A stretch of DNA of 64,000 nt from CAYNWT01 sp964450955 (GCA_964450955.1 CAYVFI010000018.1:68648-132647), one strand, 5' to 3'. Shown: positions 10,384 through 19,513, counted from the first letter of the stretch. Program-made: numbers and translations. Notes: generated from the sequence alone by a model not told the origin.

Positions 10384-10848
10384 TGGTTCCCTTTGAGTTG
10401 AGGAGAGAAAAACATGGGGACGCGCACGGCCCCGTCAAAAACACGCGCCCATCCCCAGTCGGACATCCGACTGGAGCCAACAGAGCATAGGCCAGGCCGC
10501 GATTGGCGTCTTGATTAAAACGCAGCCACAACTCTCTACTGCTGCAGGGTTTAGGAATCAGAATATTTCTCAAACTACCCAGTGTTACACGCAAATCCGT
10601 CTCGTTGATGCGACAAAGCGCCATCAGAGAGACTGCAGTTTGTTCTGGTACTGCACTAATTGCCGCTATCAATGACCGTGGCAGAATCTGCGAGTCCTTC
10701 TGCTACGCAAAACGACCGACGTTGCCCATGTTAACAATGTCGCTTCCGACAGATTTAGATTGCGACAATTTTGCCCCGCCTCATCTGGATGTGATTGGGC
10801 GTCCGGTTCTAACCTCACGGCTTGAAACCGACGTACCAGGACAGAGCC
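10384..10848. other. Intergenic region, divergent promoter area
   Basis: About 465 bases between the divergent Gly-rich gene and the small lipoprotein gene. It must carry promoters for both. A short hairpin (CAGTCGGACATCCGACTG, about 10458-10475) is visible. No conserved coding frame was found. Confidence 0.45.
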
Positions 10849-11112
10849 ATGAAGCTCAGACTGACACAAGCGATCGCGATCGCACTGACAATCGGCGCAA
10901 GTACCTTTTCCGCCGGATGCACGTCTGTCGCGCCAACGCGGATTAAGTCACCAGCTGAGTTGTTTCACAACGTGGCCTTTGGTGGCAAAGGTCTGACCAC
11001 GTCTGAGTACATCGGTTCTGAACACGCTCGCGAATGGGACATGGCGAAGCACGCCGAAGCACAGGCCAACCAACAGCGACAAGCCGCGACATCAAACGCG
11101 CAGTACCGATAG
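10849..11112 (+). CDS. Small lipoprotein-like protein, unknown function
   Basis: 87 residues from the ATG at 10849 (the frame extends to TTG at 10822, but the signal peptide follows the ATG). A hydrophobic stretch (QAIAIALTIGASTF) is followed by SAGC, an acceptable lipobox, so the Cys is probably lipid-modified. The mature part contains PAELFHNVAFGGKGLTTSEY and ends in a Gln/Ala-rich helix. I recognise no family. Confidence 0.65.
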   Translation: MKLRLTQAIAIALTIGASTFSAGCTSVAPTRIKSPAELFHNVAFGGKGLTTSEYIGSEHAREWDMAKHAEAQANQQRQAATSNAQYR

Positions 11113-11210
11113 TCGTCCAGTGAAGTAGCCATGCCTGCTGGCGGATTTACCGCGCTGATGTGGGTTCTCGGATTGAAGTGACACCGCCGCGACTGTGCGA
11201 CCGCGCGAGT

Positions 11211-11672
11211 TTATTCGGCCACGACGATTTGGATCTCGGTCAGGTACTTCTTCGGGTTGCCTTTGAAAATCATTCCCGGGCCTTTCAGGTATACCTCGCG
11301 GCTGGGACGAACCAGTTCGTAGCCCTTCTCCGCAATGTAGGCGAAGAGTTTCTCGTACGAGTTCCGCAGCGTTTCGTACGGGCCCTGATGAACCAAGGTA
11401 ACGCACTTCGCTTTTGGTAGTTCGTGAACTTTGATGCCGTCGGTGTCTTCACCTTTCTTTACAGGCATGCACGGTTCGAAGTCCGCATCGTCTTCTTTGT
11501 ATTCGGTGTCGTAGCACAACAGCATCGCTTTGCCGTTTAGCTTCGAACCAAACTTCCGTCCGATTTGACCAAACGCTTTGCCACAGTCGCTGTACTTGCC
11601 TCGCATCCGCACGCCGGCAACCAGGACAGGTTCAACAATCTTTTCTTCGATTTGAAATGTTGTGTCTGCCAT
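11211..11672 (-). CDS. Stand-alone GyrI-like effector-binding domain protein
   Basis: 153 residues resembling the GyrI-like/AraC effector-binding fold (SHS2-type): EEKIVEPVLVAGVRMRGKYSDCGKAF at the start, HELPKAKCVTLVHQGPYETL in the middle, and EVYLKGPGMIFKGNPKKYLTEIQIVV at the end. This fold binds small molecules and, in E. coli GyrI, DNA gyrase. No DNA-binding domain is attached. It begins 17 nt downstream of the DUF1579 stop on the same strand, so it is probably the last gene of that operon. Confidence 0.85.
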   Translation of the reverse strand: MADTTFQIEEKIVEPVLVAGVRMRGKYSDCGKAFGQIGRKFGSKLNGKAMLLCYDTEYKEDDADFEPCMPVKKGEDTDGIKVHELPKAKCVTLVHQGPYETLRNSYEKLFAYIAEKGYELVRPSREVYLKGPGMIFKGNPKKYLTEIQIVVAE

Positions 11673-11689
11673 AGTTCTGCGATCCTGGT

Positions 11690-12160
11690 CTACTTGCGCG
11701 TATCGACGCCCGACAGTTTGCCTTGCGTCTCACCGTCTTCGTTGCGAATCATGACGGCCCATTCGATTCGGTCGTCGCCAACTATCTTGCTGACAGAATA
11801 AGTCGTCAGCCCGTCTTTGTCCGGTGAACTGGACTGATAGAGCGTCTGCTTTTCCTCGTCCCAGCGACCTCGAAATACCACGGGTGCACCGTTGTCGGAG
11901 AACATCCAGGTGACGTAAGTATCTGCCACCGGGTCCCAACCCATCAACGACATGTGATGGATGATGGCTTCGCCTGTGTCGATGTCAAATTCCGACTGCA
12001 GGTGCGTGCCGCCCAGTATCCATTTGGCCGAACCGGTCGCCCGCGCTTTCTTGCCGTCACCGAGATCGACGTCTTCAACCCAGGTCCCGGCAAACTTGTC
12101 CAGGATTCTTAGCTTCGGAATGTCGGCCCGCGGCTTACCTACTGCTGCGCTTTTTTTTTG
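11690..12160 (-). CDS. DUF1579-like domain lacking a normal start; -1 frame relative to ThuA gene
   Basis: A complete DUF1579-like domain reads from about 12130 to the stop at 11690: KLRILDKFAGTWVEDVDL, SAKWILGGTHLQSEFDIDTG, HHMSLMGWDPVADTY, TWMFSDNG and ending SGVDTRK. In this frame there is no ATG, GTG or TTG before the internal ATG at 11953, which would cut the domain in half. The frame is open back through a run of nine A (12151-12159, minus strand) into the last codons of the ThuA gene, in the -1 frame. Either slippage at A9 makes a ThuA-DUF1579 fusion, or one A was lost in this genome or its assembly, or a rare start codon is used. DUF1579 itself has no known function. Confidence 0.7.
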   Translation of the reverse strand, partial: QKKSAAVGKPRADIPKLRILDKFAGTWVEDVDLGDGKKARATGSAKWILGGTHLQSEFDIDTGEAIIHHMSLMGWDPVADTYVTWMFSDNGAPVVFRGRWDEEKQTLYQSSSPDKDGLTTYSVSKIVGDDRIEWAVMIRNEDGETQGKLSGVDTRK

Positions 12161-13254
12161 ACCATGGGGATCTCGAAGTCGGATACTTTCAGGTTCTTGT
12201 TGAACGTACCGAACCCAAACGCAGTCGGCTTGAACTCACCAACGACTCCGACGTCGGTTCCCTTCTCCGGGATGTCCATCTTCATGGCCCAGTACATCCC
12301 GTTCATGATCATCCGCCGGGTTCCTTCACTTACCAGGTCCGTTGCAGCGCCCATGGTTGTCGTGAACGAACGGCCGGTCTTGCCGCCAGGAATCGTGTAG
12401 CTTTTGGTCCAGGCAATCGGCATTGCCGGATCACTTTTGGCTTCGTTGATTTCAGAGTCCGTTGGTCGCATTCCAAAGAACGCATCATCGCCATCGCGCT
12501 TGCCTGGTCGCTTAACCACTTTGCCCAGGACGATGGGTTCGAAAGTCTCCGGGAGATTTTTCAACCGAATTCCATAGACATCGCTGGGACCCCAGATCTT
12601 TGAATCCTTCAGTCCTCGAGCAATCGGATGGTCGGCGGCGGTGGGAGCAATAACACCCAGCGCGCTTTCGTCTTTGTGGCGACCGTGGTGGCTGATCCAT
12701 TTCTCACCAAGAACCAACCGGCCGAAACCGTCCTTCCATTCTTTCTTGTCGCCCTTGTACCCGTTCGAGTAGTGCTTCCATTTCGAATCGGGGTTCTTGA
12801 CATTGAACGCATGTGTCGCGGTTCGCAGCCCAACCACCGCGCCACCGCGCTTCAGGAAGTTGTCGATGGGGGTCATCTGTTCGTCGGACAGGTCTCGGAA
12901 ACGCGTGGCAATAACCATCAGGTCGGCCGAATCCAAAGCGTCAGTGCCGGGGATATTCCTGCCGTAGCTTGGGTCAATCAGCCCCGTCTTCGGGTTGATG
13001 GGGAACAAAACGGTGCACTTAAAGCCGTGTCTTTCGGCAGCAATCCTGGCTAACTGCGGAAGACCTTCTTCGGAACGGTATTCTTCGTCGCCTGAAACAA
13101 ACACAATGTGTTTGCCTTTGCCGGGGCCTTCCGTACCCTCATAGACCACCCACTGCTTTTCGGAATTCGCTGTCTGGTCAGCTTGCCCAAACGTGGTGAT
13201 CGGCATCAGACTAAGCAGAATACACGAACCAAGGGTCAATGTTGTGGTCTTCAT
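12139..13254 (-). CDS. Exported ThuA-domain protein (trehalose-utilisation-like)
   Basis: 371 residues from the ATG at 13254, behind AGAGGAG and at a clear signal peptide (TTLTLGSCILLSLMPITTFGQA). The upstream extension to 13467 overlaps the divergent der gene and is rejected. The ThuA fold, a class-I-glutamine-amidotransferase relative, is seen in GKHIVFVSGDEEYRSEEGLPQLARI, DSADLMVIATRFRDLS and AVVGLRTATHAF. The family is common in planctomycetes and is thought to act in sugar metabolism. The frame ends at 12139, just after the nine-A run, with MVKKKAQQ. The adjoining DUF1579 domain continues in the -1 frame (see that entry). Confidence 0.88.
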   Translation of the reverse strand: MKTTTLTLGSCILLSLMPITTFGQADQTANSEKQWVVYEGTEGPGKGKHIVFVSGDEEYRSEEGLPQLARIAAERHGFKCTVLFPINPKTGLIDPSYGRNIPGTDALDSADLMVIATRFRDLSDEQMTPIDNFLKRGGAVVGLRTATHAFNVKNPDSKWKHYSNGYKGDKKEWKDGFGRLVLGEKWISHHGRHKDESALGVIAPTAADHPIARGLKDSKIWGPSDVYGIRLKNLPETFEPIVLGKVVKRPGKRDGDDAFFGMRPTDSEINEAKSDPAMPIAWTKSYTIPGGKTGRSFTTTMGAATDLVSEGTRRMIMNGMYWAMKMDIPEKGTDVGVVGEFKPTAFGFGTFNKNLKVSDFEIPMVKKKAQQ

Positions 13255-13420
13255 TGTTGCTCCTCTGGCGTGGATCGTATGTTGATCCGGCAGTAAAACA
13301 GTTACGTCTCGGCCGCATCCCGCCACTTGACGGGCTCTGCTTCCGCAAGCCAATAGTGTACCGGTCGCCTGAACCTGGTCACAGCGTCCTCTGGCCTTTA
13401 CCGATTTGAAACTCTGACCC

Positions 13421-14869
13421 ATGTCTGTTCCGAAGGTGGCGATTGTTGGTCGCCCCAATGTTGGCAAAAGCTCAATCCTTAACTGGATCGCTCACCGAAT
13501 GGTTTCGGTGGTCGATCCTACCGCCGGCGTTACGCGCGATCGGGTCTCGCATCTGATCCAGGAAGACGGGCGGTATTTTGAACTCGTCGACACCGGCGGA
13601 ATTGGTGTCGTCGATAGCGACGACCTTTCCGATCAGATTGACGAACAGATCCACATCGGCCTGGCGGAAGCCGACCTCATCCTGTTTGTCGTCGATGGAC
13701 GATTGGGCGTTGCACCGTTGGACGAAGAAGTCGGCGAACGACTGCGCAAGGTTCAGACCAAACAAATTCTGGTCGTCAACAAATGCGATTCAACTCGCAC
13801 CGACGACGAGATCCACGAGTTCTTCCGCATCAGCAGCGCGCCCCATATCACGACTAGTGTGAAGGGGAACCGGAACCGCAAAGAACTGCTGGACATGATA
13901 CTTGAGCACCTCCCACCCGCTGACGAGATGGAGGCCACTGACGGCGAGCACCTTGCTTCAGAACCAGAACTCCAACTGGCCATCGTCGGTCGTCGCAACG
14001 TCGGCAAAAGCACTTACATTAACCAACTGGCTGAAGCCGAACGTGTAATCGTAAGTGAAGTGGCCGGAACCACGCGCGACAGTATCGACATTCGGTTTGA
14101 CATGGACGGGAAGTCGTTTGTCGCCATCGATACACCCGGTGTTCGCAAGCGCAAAAGTCTGGCTAACAACATTGAGTACTACGGTCTGGTTCGAGCCAAA
14201 CGCAGCATCCGCCGCGCCAGTGTTGTGCTGATGTTTTTCGACGCCGTTAATACGATCTCGCGCGTAGACCAGCAGTTGGTTGAAGAAATTTCTGACAACT
14301 ACAAGCCGTGTATCTTTGTCGTCAACAAGTGGGACCTCGGCCAGGACGCTGAGATGACGACGGAAAAGTGGAACGAGTATTTGGTTCACAACTTCGCGAC
14401 ACTGCGGCACGCTCCTATCGCGTTCCTTACCGCGAAAGATGGCCGCAACGTTAAGCAGGTCATTAACCTTGCTCAAACAATTTACAAGCAGGCTCGCGAA
14501 CGCGTCTCCACCGGTCGTCTAAACAAAATCGTCCGCGCGGCGATTAAGCTGAACCCGCCGCACATTCGCAAGAACAAGCGGCCGAAGATTTACTTCGCGA
14601 CACAGGTTGCAGTCGAACCACCAACCATTGTTCTCAAGAGCAATTACCCGCAACTGTTCGACGCCAGTTGGAAACGGTACCTGCTGGGTGTTCTTCGAGA
14701 ACACACACCGTTTAAAGAAGTCCCCATCAAGTTGTACTTCCGGCCGAAGGCTGTCGAAGACGGCGAAATCGCGCTGGACGATATCTCTGAAGAAACCACC
14801 GGTGCGGATGTGGAAGAAGACATCGACGTCAGCGAAGCCGAGTTCGAACAGGGTGACTTTGTTGAGTGA
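13421..14869 (+). CDS. der: GTPase Der (EngA), ribosome assembly
   Basis: Double-Era-like GTPase that helps 50S ribosomal subunit maturation, 482 residues. There are two G domains: GRPNVGKSS (residues 10-18) with VDTGG and NKCD, then GRRNVGKST (about 190) with IDTPGVRKR and NKWD. The C-terminal KH-like domain follows (KIVRAAIKLNPPHIR, KIYFATQV). The acidic tail (about 35 residues ending EFEQGDFVE) is longer than in E. coli. The start is the ATG at 13421; the ribosome site is weak. It is divergent from the ThuA gene, with a 166-nt shared promoter region. Confidence 0.97.
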   Translation: MSVPKVAIVGRPNVGKSSILNWIAHRMVSVVDPTAGVTRDRVSHLIQEDGRYFELVDTGGIGVVDSDDLSDQIDEQIHIGLAEADLILFVVDGRLGVAPLDEEVGERLRKVQTKQILVVNKCDSTRTDDEIHEFFRISSAPHITTSVKGNRNRKELLDMILEHLPPADEMEATDGEHLASEPELQLAIVGRRNVGKSTYINQLAEAERVIVSEVAGTTRDSIDIRFDMDGKSFVAIDTPGVRKRKSLANNIEYYGLVRAKRSIRRASVVLMFFDAVNTISRVDQQLVEEISDNYKPCIFVVNKWDLGQDAEMTTEKWNEYLVHNFATLRHAPIAFLTAKDGRNVKQVINLAQTIYKQARERVSTGRLNKIVRAAIKLNPPHIRKNKRPKIYFATQVAVEPPTIVLKSNYPQLFDASWKRYLLGVLREHTPFKEVPIKLYFRPKAVEDGEIALDDISEETTGADVEEDIDVSEAEFEQGDFVE

Positions 14870-15386
14870 ACGTCGCTGGTGATCGGGCCTGCCTGTTTGG
14901 GGCATTAAGAGTCACTGGGAATTGAGGCAGGGAAACCCTCTCCCGGGCTTAGAGCCCGACCTCTCCCGCAAGCGGGAGAGGTGGCATGCTCGCTTGGGTG
15001 CTGTTTGGAATTGGTGAGTTCCCGAGAGCGTTGTTGCACTGCACCTGTCGCGACCAGTTACGTTGCCTACTACCTCATCAAGGCCAACCCACCACGCGCG
15101 TTCGCGTCACCACACACACAAGTCACCTCGCCCCTTTTTAGGGGAGAGGTCGGGCTGTAAGCCCGGGAGAGGGGACCGCGCACATTAGATCAATCAACAT
15201 GCCCACCTACCCGAACACCCGGCCGCACTGGCTCTGAATGTCGAACAAGGAATTTCGAAGGCCGAAGTTTGTCTCAACCTGAATTCGCCCCGGTCATGTC
15301 ACAAATCAAAGCCAGTGACTGCCGTCGTCCGGCATTCGTAGTACAATTTCCGGCTGCACTTTTCTTTCTACCAAAGGCGGCCTCTC
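14870..15386. repeat. Intergenic inverted-repeat region
   Basis: The 517 bases between der and the next gene hold two near-identical segments in opposite orientation. The first is 14936-14968 and the second 15141-15174; both carry CTCTCCCGGGCTTA and CCCGACCTCTCCC. Each contains its own small hairpin (GGGCTTAGAGCCC; also CCTCTCCCGC/GCGGGAGAGG at 14960-14981). I see no coding frame. The layout looks like a mobile-repeat relic or a pair of REP-like units. Confidence 0.7.
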
Positions 15387-16232
15387 ATGTGTGACCAGGA
15401 CCATTTCGAAGACGATGCAGACCAGTACACTCGGCGCGACTTCAACGCGATGGCCGCTGCGGCTCTGGGTGTGGCCGTGTTCCCCCAGACGGCAAACGCG
15501 CTTGAGGTGACTGAACGCGACGTGGTGATTGAAACGCCCGACGGCAAATGCGACGCCGTGTTTACAACTCCAAAGATGGGCAAGCACCCGGCTGTGCTGG
15601 TGTGGCCGGATATCTTTGGTGTTCGACCCGCGTTCAGACAAATGGGCAAACGGCTGGCCGAATCAGGTTACAGCGTCCTGACAGTAAACCCGTTCTATCG
15701 AACCAGGAAAGCACCGACTGCGGCCAAAGGTGCCAGCACTCCGATTCGCGACGTGATTCCGTTGGCTCGATCGCTGGATGCAAAGAAGCACATGACAGAC
15801 GCAAAGGCGTTTGTGGCGTGGCTTGATAAGCAGGAACCGGTGGACTCCAGGAAAAAGATTGGCACGACCGGCTACTGCATGGGCGGTCCGATAGTCATGC
15901 GGACGGCAGCGGCGGTTCCAACTCGAGTTGGCGCGGGAGCCACATTCCATGGCGGCGGACTTGTGACAGATAAAGCAGACAGTCCCCACTTGCTGATTCC
16001 CAAAATGAAGGCGCAGTTCCTGATCGCGATCGCTGAGAACGACGACAAGCGCGGTCCTCAGGCGAAGGTTGATTTGAAGAAAGCCTTCGCCGATGCACGC
16101 CTGGCAGCGGAAATTAAAGTGTACGCGGCCGGCCACGGCTGGTGCCCACCAGATACCAGGGTTCACAACAAAGCCGAAGCCGAAAAAGCCTGGGCACGCA
16201 TGCTTGTTCTGTTTAAGAAGGCGCTGGCTTAG
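15387..16232 (+). CDS. Dienelactone-hydrolase family protein with Tat-like leader
   Basis: Alpha/beta-hydrolase of 281 residues. The N-terminus carries a twin-arginine-like motif (TRRDFNAMAAAALGVAVF), so it is probably exported. The DLH triad is visible: Cys in GTTGYCMGGPIV (about residue 164), Asp in AIAENDDKRG and His in AAGHGWCPP. Also present is VWPDIFGVRPAFRQMGKRLAESGYSVL, the typical family start. Dienelactone hydrolases open enol-lactones in chloroaromatic breakdown, but most family members have unknown substrates. The stop is followed by a perfect hairpin at 16249-16272. Confidence 0.9.
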   Translation: MCDQDHFEDDADQYTRRDFNAMAAAALGVAVFPQTANALEVTERDVVIETPDGKCDAVFTTPKMGKHPAVLVWPDIFGVRPAFRQMGKRLAESGYSVLTVNPFYRTRKAPTAAKGASTPIRDVIPLARSLDAKKHMTDAKAFVAWLDKQEPVDSRKKIGTTGYCMGGPIVMRTAAAVPTRVGAGATFHGGGLVTDKADSPHLLIPKMKAQFLIAIAENDDKRGPQAKVDLKKAFADARLAAEIKVYAAGHGWCPPDTRVHNKAEAEKAWARMLVLFKKALA

Positions 16233-16248
16233 CCGATCGACCGGATAC

Positions 16249-16272
16249 AGGACGGGCAGTCATGCCCGTCCT
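16249..16272. terminator. Hairpin after the dienelactone-hydrolase gene
   Basis: A perfect 10-bp stem (AGGACGGGCA/TGCCCGTCCT) with a 4-nt loop, 16 nt after the stop. It lacks a T-run, so it could be a terminator-like or REP-like hairpin. Confidence 0.5.
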
Positions 16273-16456
16273 ACACGGTGATTTACGACACACAAAGGCC
16301 CAGGGCATTGCCCGGACGTTCTGCCGTCTCAGCTAACACGGTGAGAAACTTTACGCCCGACTGCGTGGATGTGATGCCCACGGAAATCGTCTCGACCAAA
16401 ATCACAATGCTGACCTAGTATCCCGCCACGCGCAGCGAAGTCGTGGCAGGATACTG

Positions 16457-17401
16457 ATGAATTACTGTAGCTCATCCCGAACCAATCTCGTAATCACGCT
16501 GACGCTCTGCGCGATGACGATGGGTTGTGCGAGTGATCGCTACCAGTATGGGACGAGTTCCCGGACCGCCAGTCTGAAGCCGCTTGGTTCTGAGGCGACT
16601 AATCCGGTTTTCATTGGCGGAGAACATCCGTTTGTGGATCGACTGGAATTGGTTGTGCAGGCACCACGCCGATTCGGGCGGCGGGTTGTTGGACGAAAGA
16701 CGCCCAGTCCCGCGGAGGCGACTGAGTTCCGAAAGGAAGCCGTTGAGCTGTCGCAAAACTATCTGGCTGCGAACGGCATGGACGATGTTCATATCGATGT
16801 GCGTCGCTACGAACCTGGCCAACAGTGGAAGCGAATTCGGAAGAACGATCGCATCTCGCCTTTGTGGAAATACACAGGCGGCACACTTAGCTGGCTTCGT
16901 TACACGCTCATTCCAGGCCGCGCGATGCAGTCCGATGCGTACGATGTCTACGCCAATACGATAAGCATCAATTCAGCAAGCCCGACTAGCGCGTTGTACC
17001 AGGCGGCTCGCGCGAAGGAGTTCCAGCAGCACCGATTCCGTGGGACCTATGCCATGCTGCAACGGGCTCCGCTGGTTCCGTTTTATCACAACACTCGAGC
17101 CACATCAGACGTGCTCTCGTACGCGAAAGCGGCAGATCAAAGCGACGAACTCTTAAAGCAGTTGTACCCAACGGCGTATTCGCGGTTGGCGTCGGCCGGT
17201 GTTTCGGAAGCGCTGTTCTTTTCACCGCTACCAACTGACACACCATTTGTTGTGGAACCCGCCATCCGCATCGTTGGCGGAATCATTGGCAGAACGGCGG
17301 GCCGGATTGCGATGCGTCAGGAACTGAGTTCAGAACCGAAACCAGAACCGGGTTTCGCATCGGACCCGAAACTCATTCTGGCCGGGCACGAAGAACCGTA
17401 G
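16457..17401 (+). CDS. Lipoprotein of unknown function
   Basis: 314 residues, ATG at 16457 with AGGA 8 bases upstream. A hydrophobic leader (NLVITLTLCAMTMGCAS) ends in a usable lipobox (TMGC). The body contains WKYTGGTLSWLRYTLIPGRAMQSDAYDVYANTI-type sequence and an Arg/Ala-rich C-terminal part with GGIIGRTAGRIA. No catalytic motif is recognised. The part after residue 100, naming a fixed ISINSASPTSALYQAARAKE helix, looks structured rather than low-complexity. Convergent with the PQQ-like gene, only 41 nt away. Confidence 0.75.
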   Translation: MNYCSSSRTNLVITLTLCAMTMGCASDRYQYGTSSRTASLKPLGSEATNPVFIGGEHPFVDRLELVVQAPRRFGRRVVGRKTPSPAEATEFRKEAVELSQNYLAANGMDDVHIDVRRYEPGQQWKRIRKNDRISPLWKYTGGTLSWLRYTLIPGRAMQSDAYDVYANTISINSASPTSALYQAARAKEFQQHRFRGTYAMLQRAPLVPFYHNTRATSDVLSYAKAADQSDELLKQLYPTAYSRLASAGVSEALFFSPLPTDTPFVVEPAIRIVGGIIGRTAGRIAMRQELSSEPKPEPGFASDPKLILAGHEEP

Positions 17402-17442
17402 AATCTTCGCGCACCGGCCGCCGATTTCCTGGTCGTCAGATC

Positions 17443-18813
17443 TTATGGTTTGGCGATGCAGAACAGGTGCTTCTCGCCACGGATGAAGAGTTGATTATCG
17501 ACAGGAGCAGGTGTCGCATCGACAGTTTCACCAACCGAGTTTGACGCGACAACTTCAAACTTCTCTGCGTCCTTAATCACAACTGTTGTGCCGCTTCGAC
17601 CCGTTAGGAAAACGTGGCCACCCGCCGCAACCGGTGACGCGTAAATACTGCTGAGTCCAGGAACACGTGTGGCTCCGTAGTGTGGTTTTCCAGTGGCTGC
17701 ATCGACGCAGCTTAGAATTCCGCTTTTGCCTTTGTAGAAATACAAGCGGCCTGAACTAAGCAATGGCGACGCGATATCCGGCGTGTCGCGATTGACTGAC
17801 CACGCGACGTTTTTGGTTCCTCTCAGGTTGCCTCGACCACTCGGACGAAACGCACCAAGGTAAGAACCGCGATACCCGCTGCCGACGAAAATCAGTCCGT
17901 TGCCAGCGACTGCCGACGCAGCCGGACGATCTGTCTGTCCCGCACATTGCCACAGTTCCTTACCGGATTCCAGGTCGTAACCTCGAGCACACGTCTGCCC
18001 GTTCATGACGACTTGCTTCTGACCTTCGTGTTCGACAACCAATGGAGTCGCCCAGCAGGTTGGTTCGTCACGTTCTGCTTTCCAAATTGTCTCGCCGGTC
18101 AGCTTGTTCAAAGCGAACAACGCGGACGGACCTTCGTGGTCCCACGGAACCAACAGCTTGTCGCCCGCCAGTGTTGGCGAACTGCCTTCACCAAACGAGT
18201 TCCGAGTCTGCATCTTGCCAAGGTCTTCGCGCTTCCAGACAAACTCGCCATCCATCGTGTAGCAGAAGACTCCACGAGAACCGTAGTGAGCGTAGACGTG
18301 GTTGCCATCGGTGCATGGTGAAGCCGATGCGAAGTTGTTGGTTGAATGAGTTCCCTGGTGTGGCTTGGCGACAACGCCGACCTTTTTCCAAAGTTCTTTG
18401 CCTGTCTCACGGTCAAAGCAAAACAGAGTAAACTGGAGTTCTGTCAGAGGAGCCGCGTTGCGTCGACCTCCACGTCGTTGCCCACCGCGTTGTCGCTGCC
18501 CCCGTTGTCCTCGATTCTGTTGAGGAGCCGCAGGTCCGACTGCTCCCGCGGCGCCTTTCGCGCCGTTGGCGGGAACACCCGACACGACGAAAACTTTGTT
18601 CTCCCAGATCACCGGCGAGCCGGATCCTTGTCCGGGAATCGCGACTTTCCATTTCACGTTTTTCGTGGCGCTCCATTCGGTTGGCGGAGTCGCGTTGGCA
18701 GCCACTCCATTCCCATCGCCCCGCCAATGCGGCCAATTATCCGCGAGAGCCACCGAAGAGAGGCCCAAAACCACTGCTACTAACATCGCTTGATTGCGCA
18801 CGTAATGCTCCAT
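17443..18813 (-). CDS. PQQ-like beta-propeller repeat protein, exported
   Basis: 456 residues with signal peptide (MLVAVVLGLSSVALA). The mature protein opens with NWPHWRGDGNGVA, a start I associate with planctomycete PQQ-like proteins, and continues with propeller blades (SPVIWENKVFVVSG, LFCFDRETGKELWKK, GYDLESGKELWQCAG, LSCVDAATGKPHYG). Members of this fold either bind PQQ as alcohol/glucose dehydrogenases or serve as scaffolds such as BamB; no active-site assignment is possible. Unusually, a 35-residue Gly/Arg/Gln-rich insertion (about residues 90-125) lies between the first blades. Confidence 0.88.
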   Translation of the reverse strand: MEHYVRNQAMLVAVVLGLSSVALADNWPHWRGDGNGVAANATPPTEWSATKNVKWKVAIPGQGSGSPVIWENKVFVVSGVPANGAKGAAGAVGPAAPQQNRGQRGQRQRGGQRRGGRRNAAPLTELQFTLFCFDRETGKELWKKVGVVAKPHQGTHSTNNFASASPCTDGNHVYAHYGSRGVFCYTMDGEFVWKREDLGKMQTRNSFGEGSSPTLAGDKLLVPWDHEGPSALFALNKLTGETIWKAERDEPTCWATPLVVEHEGQKQVVMNGQTCARGYDLESGKELWQCAGQTDRPAASAVAGNGLIFVGSGYRGSYLGAFRPSGRGNLRGTKNVAWSVNRDTPDIASPLLSSGRLYFYKGKSGILSCVDAATGKPHYGATRVPGLSSIYASPVAAGGHVFLTGRSGTTVVIKDAEKFEVVASNSVGETVDATPAPVDNQLFIRGEKHLFCIAKP

Positions 18814-19249
18814 GAATGAGAGTCTGATCGACCAGATTGGTTTCCAACCCCGACCGGTCCAATTTGTACCGAATCGTGTGCCCCGAATTGTAGCGATATC
18901 CAGAAAGCGGCTTTTGTACCGGGGTGAACAGAGTCGTAGAGATTCATCTACTGAACGATCAGGAGCGAGGTTCTAAGTCTTGCGGTGAATGCACGGGCAT
19001 TCGGTTCTCGACGCGGGTCATTCGTGCAAAAGCCGTGAACCCACCGACATTAGGTCGGTCGCGGAGGGGTTGAGTCATCCTCCCAGTCGGAGGGGTCGCG
19101 AGGAGAGAGCAGAGAGGGAATGGTCATATTCTGAAGCGACCAGTTACGTGGCGCAACCTAAGTCGGCTGCCTATGGGTCCTGAGCGTCAACCGAAAACCT
19201 ATTTGTGTCTGCGGCACACAGATTGGCAAGCAATCTGTTCCACCCCACG
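18814..19249. other. Intergenic region, no convincing gene
   Basis: About 436 bases. A GGAGGGG-rich stretch with a CCTCCCAGTCGGAGG hairpin lies near 19078-19095. A 64-codon plus-strand frame (18989-19183) has no conserved features and atypical composition, so I do not call it. Confidence 0.4.
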
Positions 19250-19513
19250 CTACTTGGAACCCTCTGGCGGCGTACTTTGGCTTGGCGTAAAGAAGTCGCA
19301 GACCCACATCACTGCATAGATGAGTGCGAACACCGCTGCCGCAATCATCAGTCCAAGTATTGCCACGTATAGGACACCCACCACAACCTGCCCAAGCCCA
19401 GTCGGGAACAGCAGAAGTACAACTACAAGACCAATCGTGATAGCTCTCCAAAACCGGACTGTGTCTTCGAGTTTCTCAATCCGTTGTTCAAGAGATGGTT
19501 TCTCTGATTCCAT
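19250..19513 (-). CDS. Small membrane protein with coiled-coil start
   Basis: 87 residues, ATG at 19513 behind GAGG. Residues 5-22 are a charged helix (KPSLEQRIEKLEDTVRFWRA), followed by two hydrophobic helices (TIGLVVVLLLFPTGLG; VLYVAILGLMIAAAVFALIYAVMWV), probably two membrane spans. No family recognised. It is 85 nt downstream of prpD on the same strand but need not share its function. Confidence 0.65.
   Translation of the reverse strand: MESEKPSLEQRIEKLEDTVRFWRAITIGLVVVLLLFPTGLGQVVVGVLYVAILGLMIAAAVFALIYAVMWVCDFFTPSQSTPPEGSK

Noticed and set aside
14982..15000. Sigma-54-like promoter (TGGCATG...CTTGG)
   Set aside because: The -12 element does not match TTGC and the position is far from the next gene.
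18989..19183. Small plus-strand frame in the gap after the PQQ-like gene
   Set aside because: Polar, irregular composition, no ribosome site and no family.
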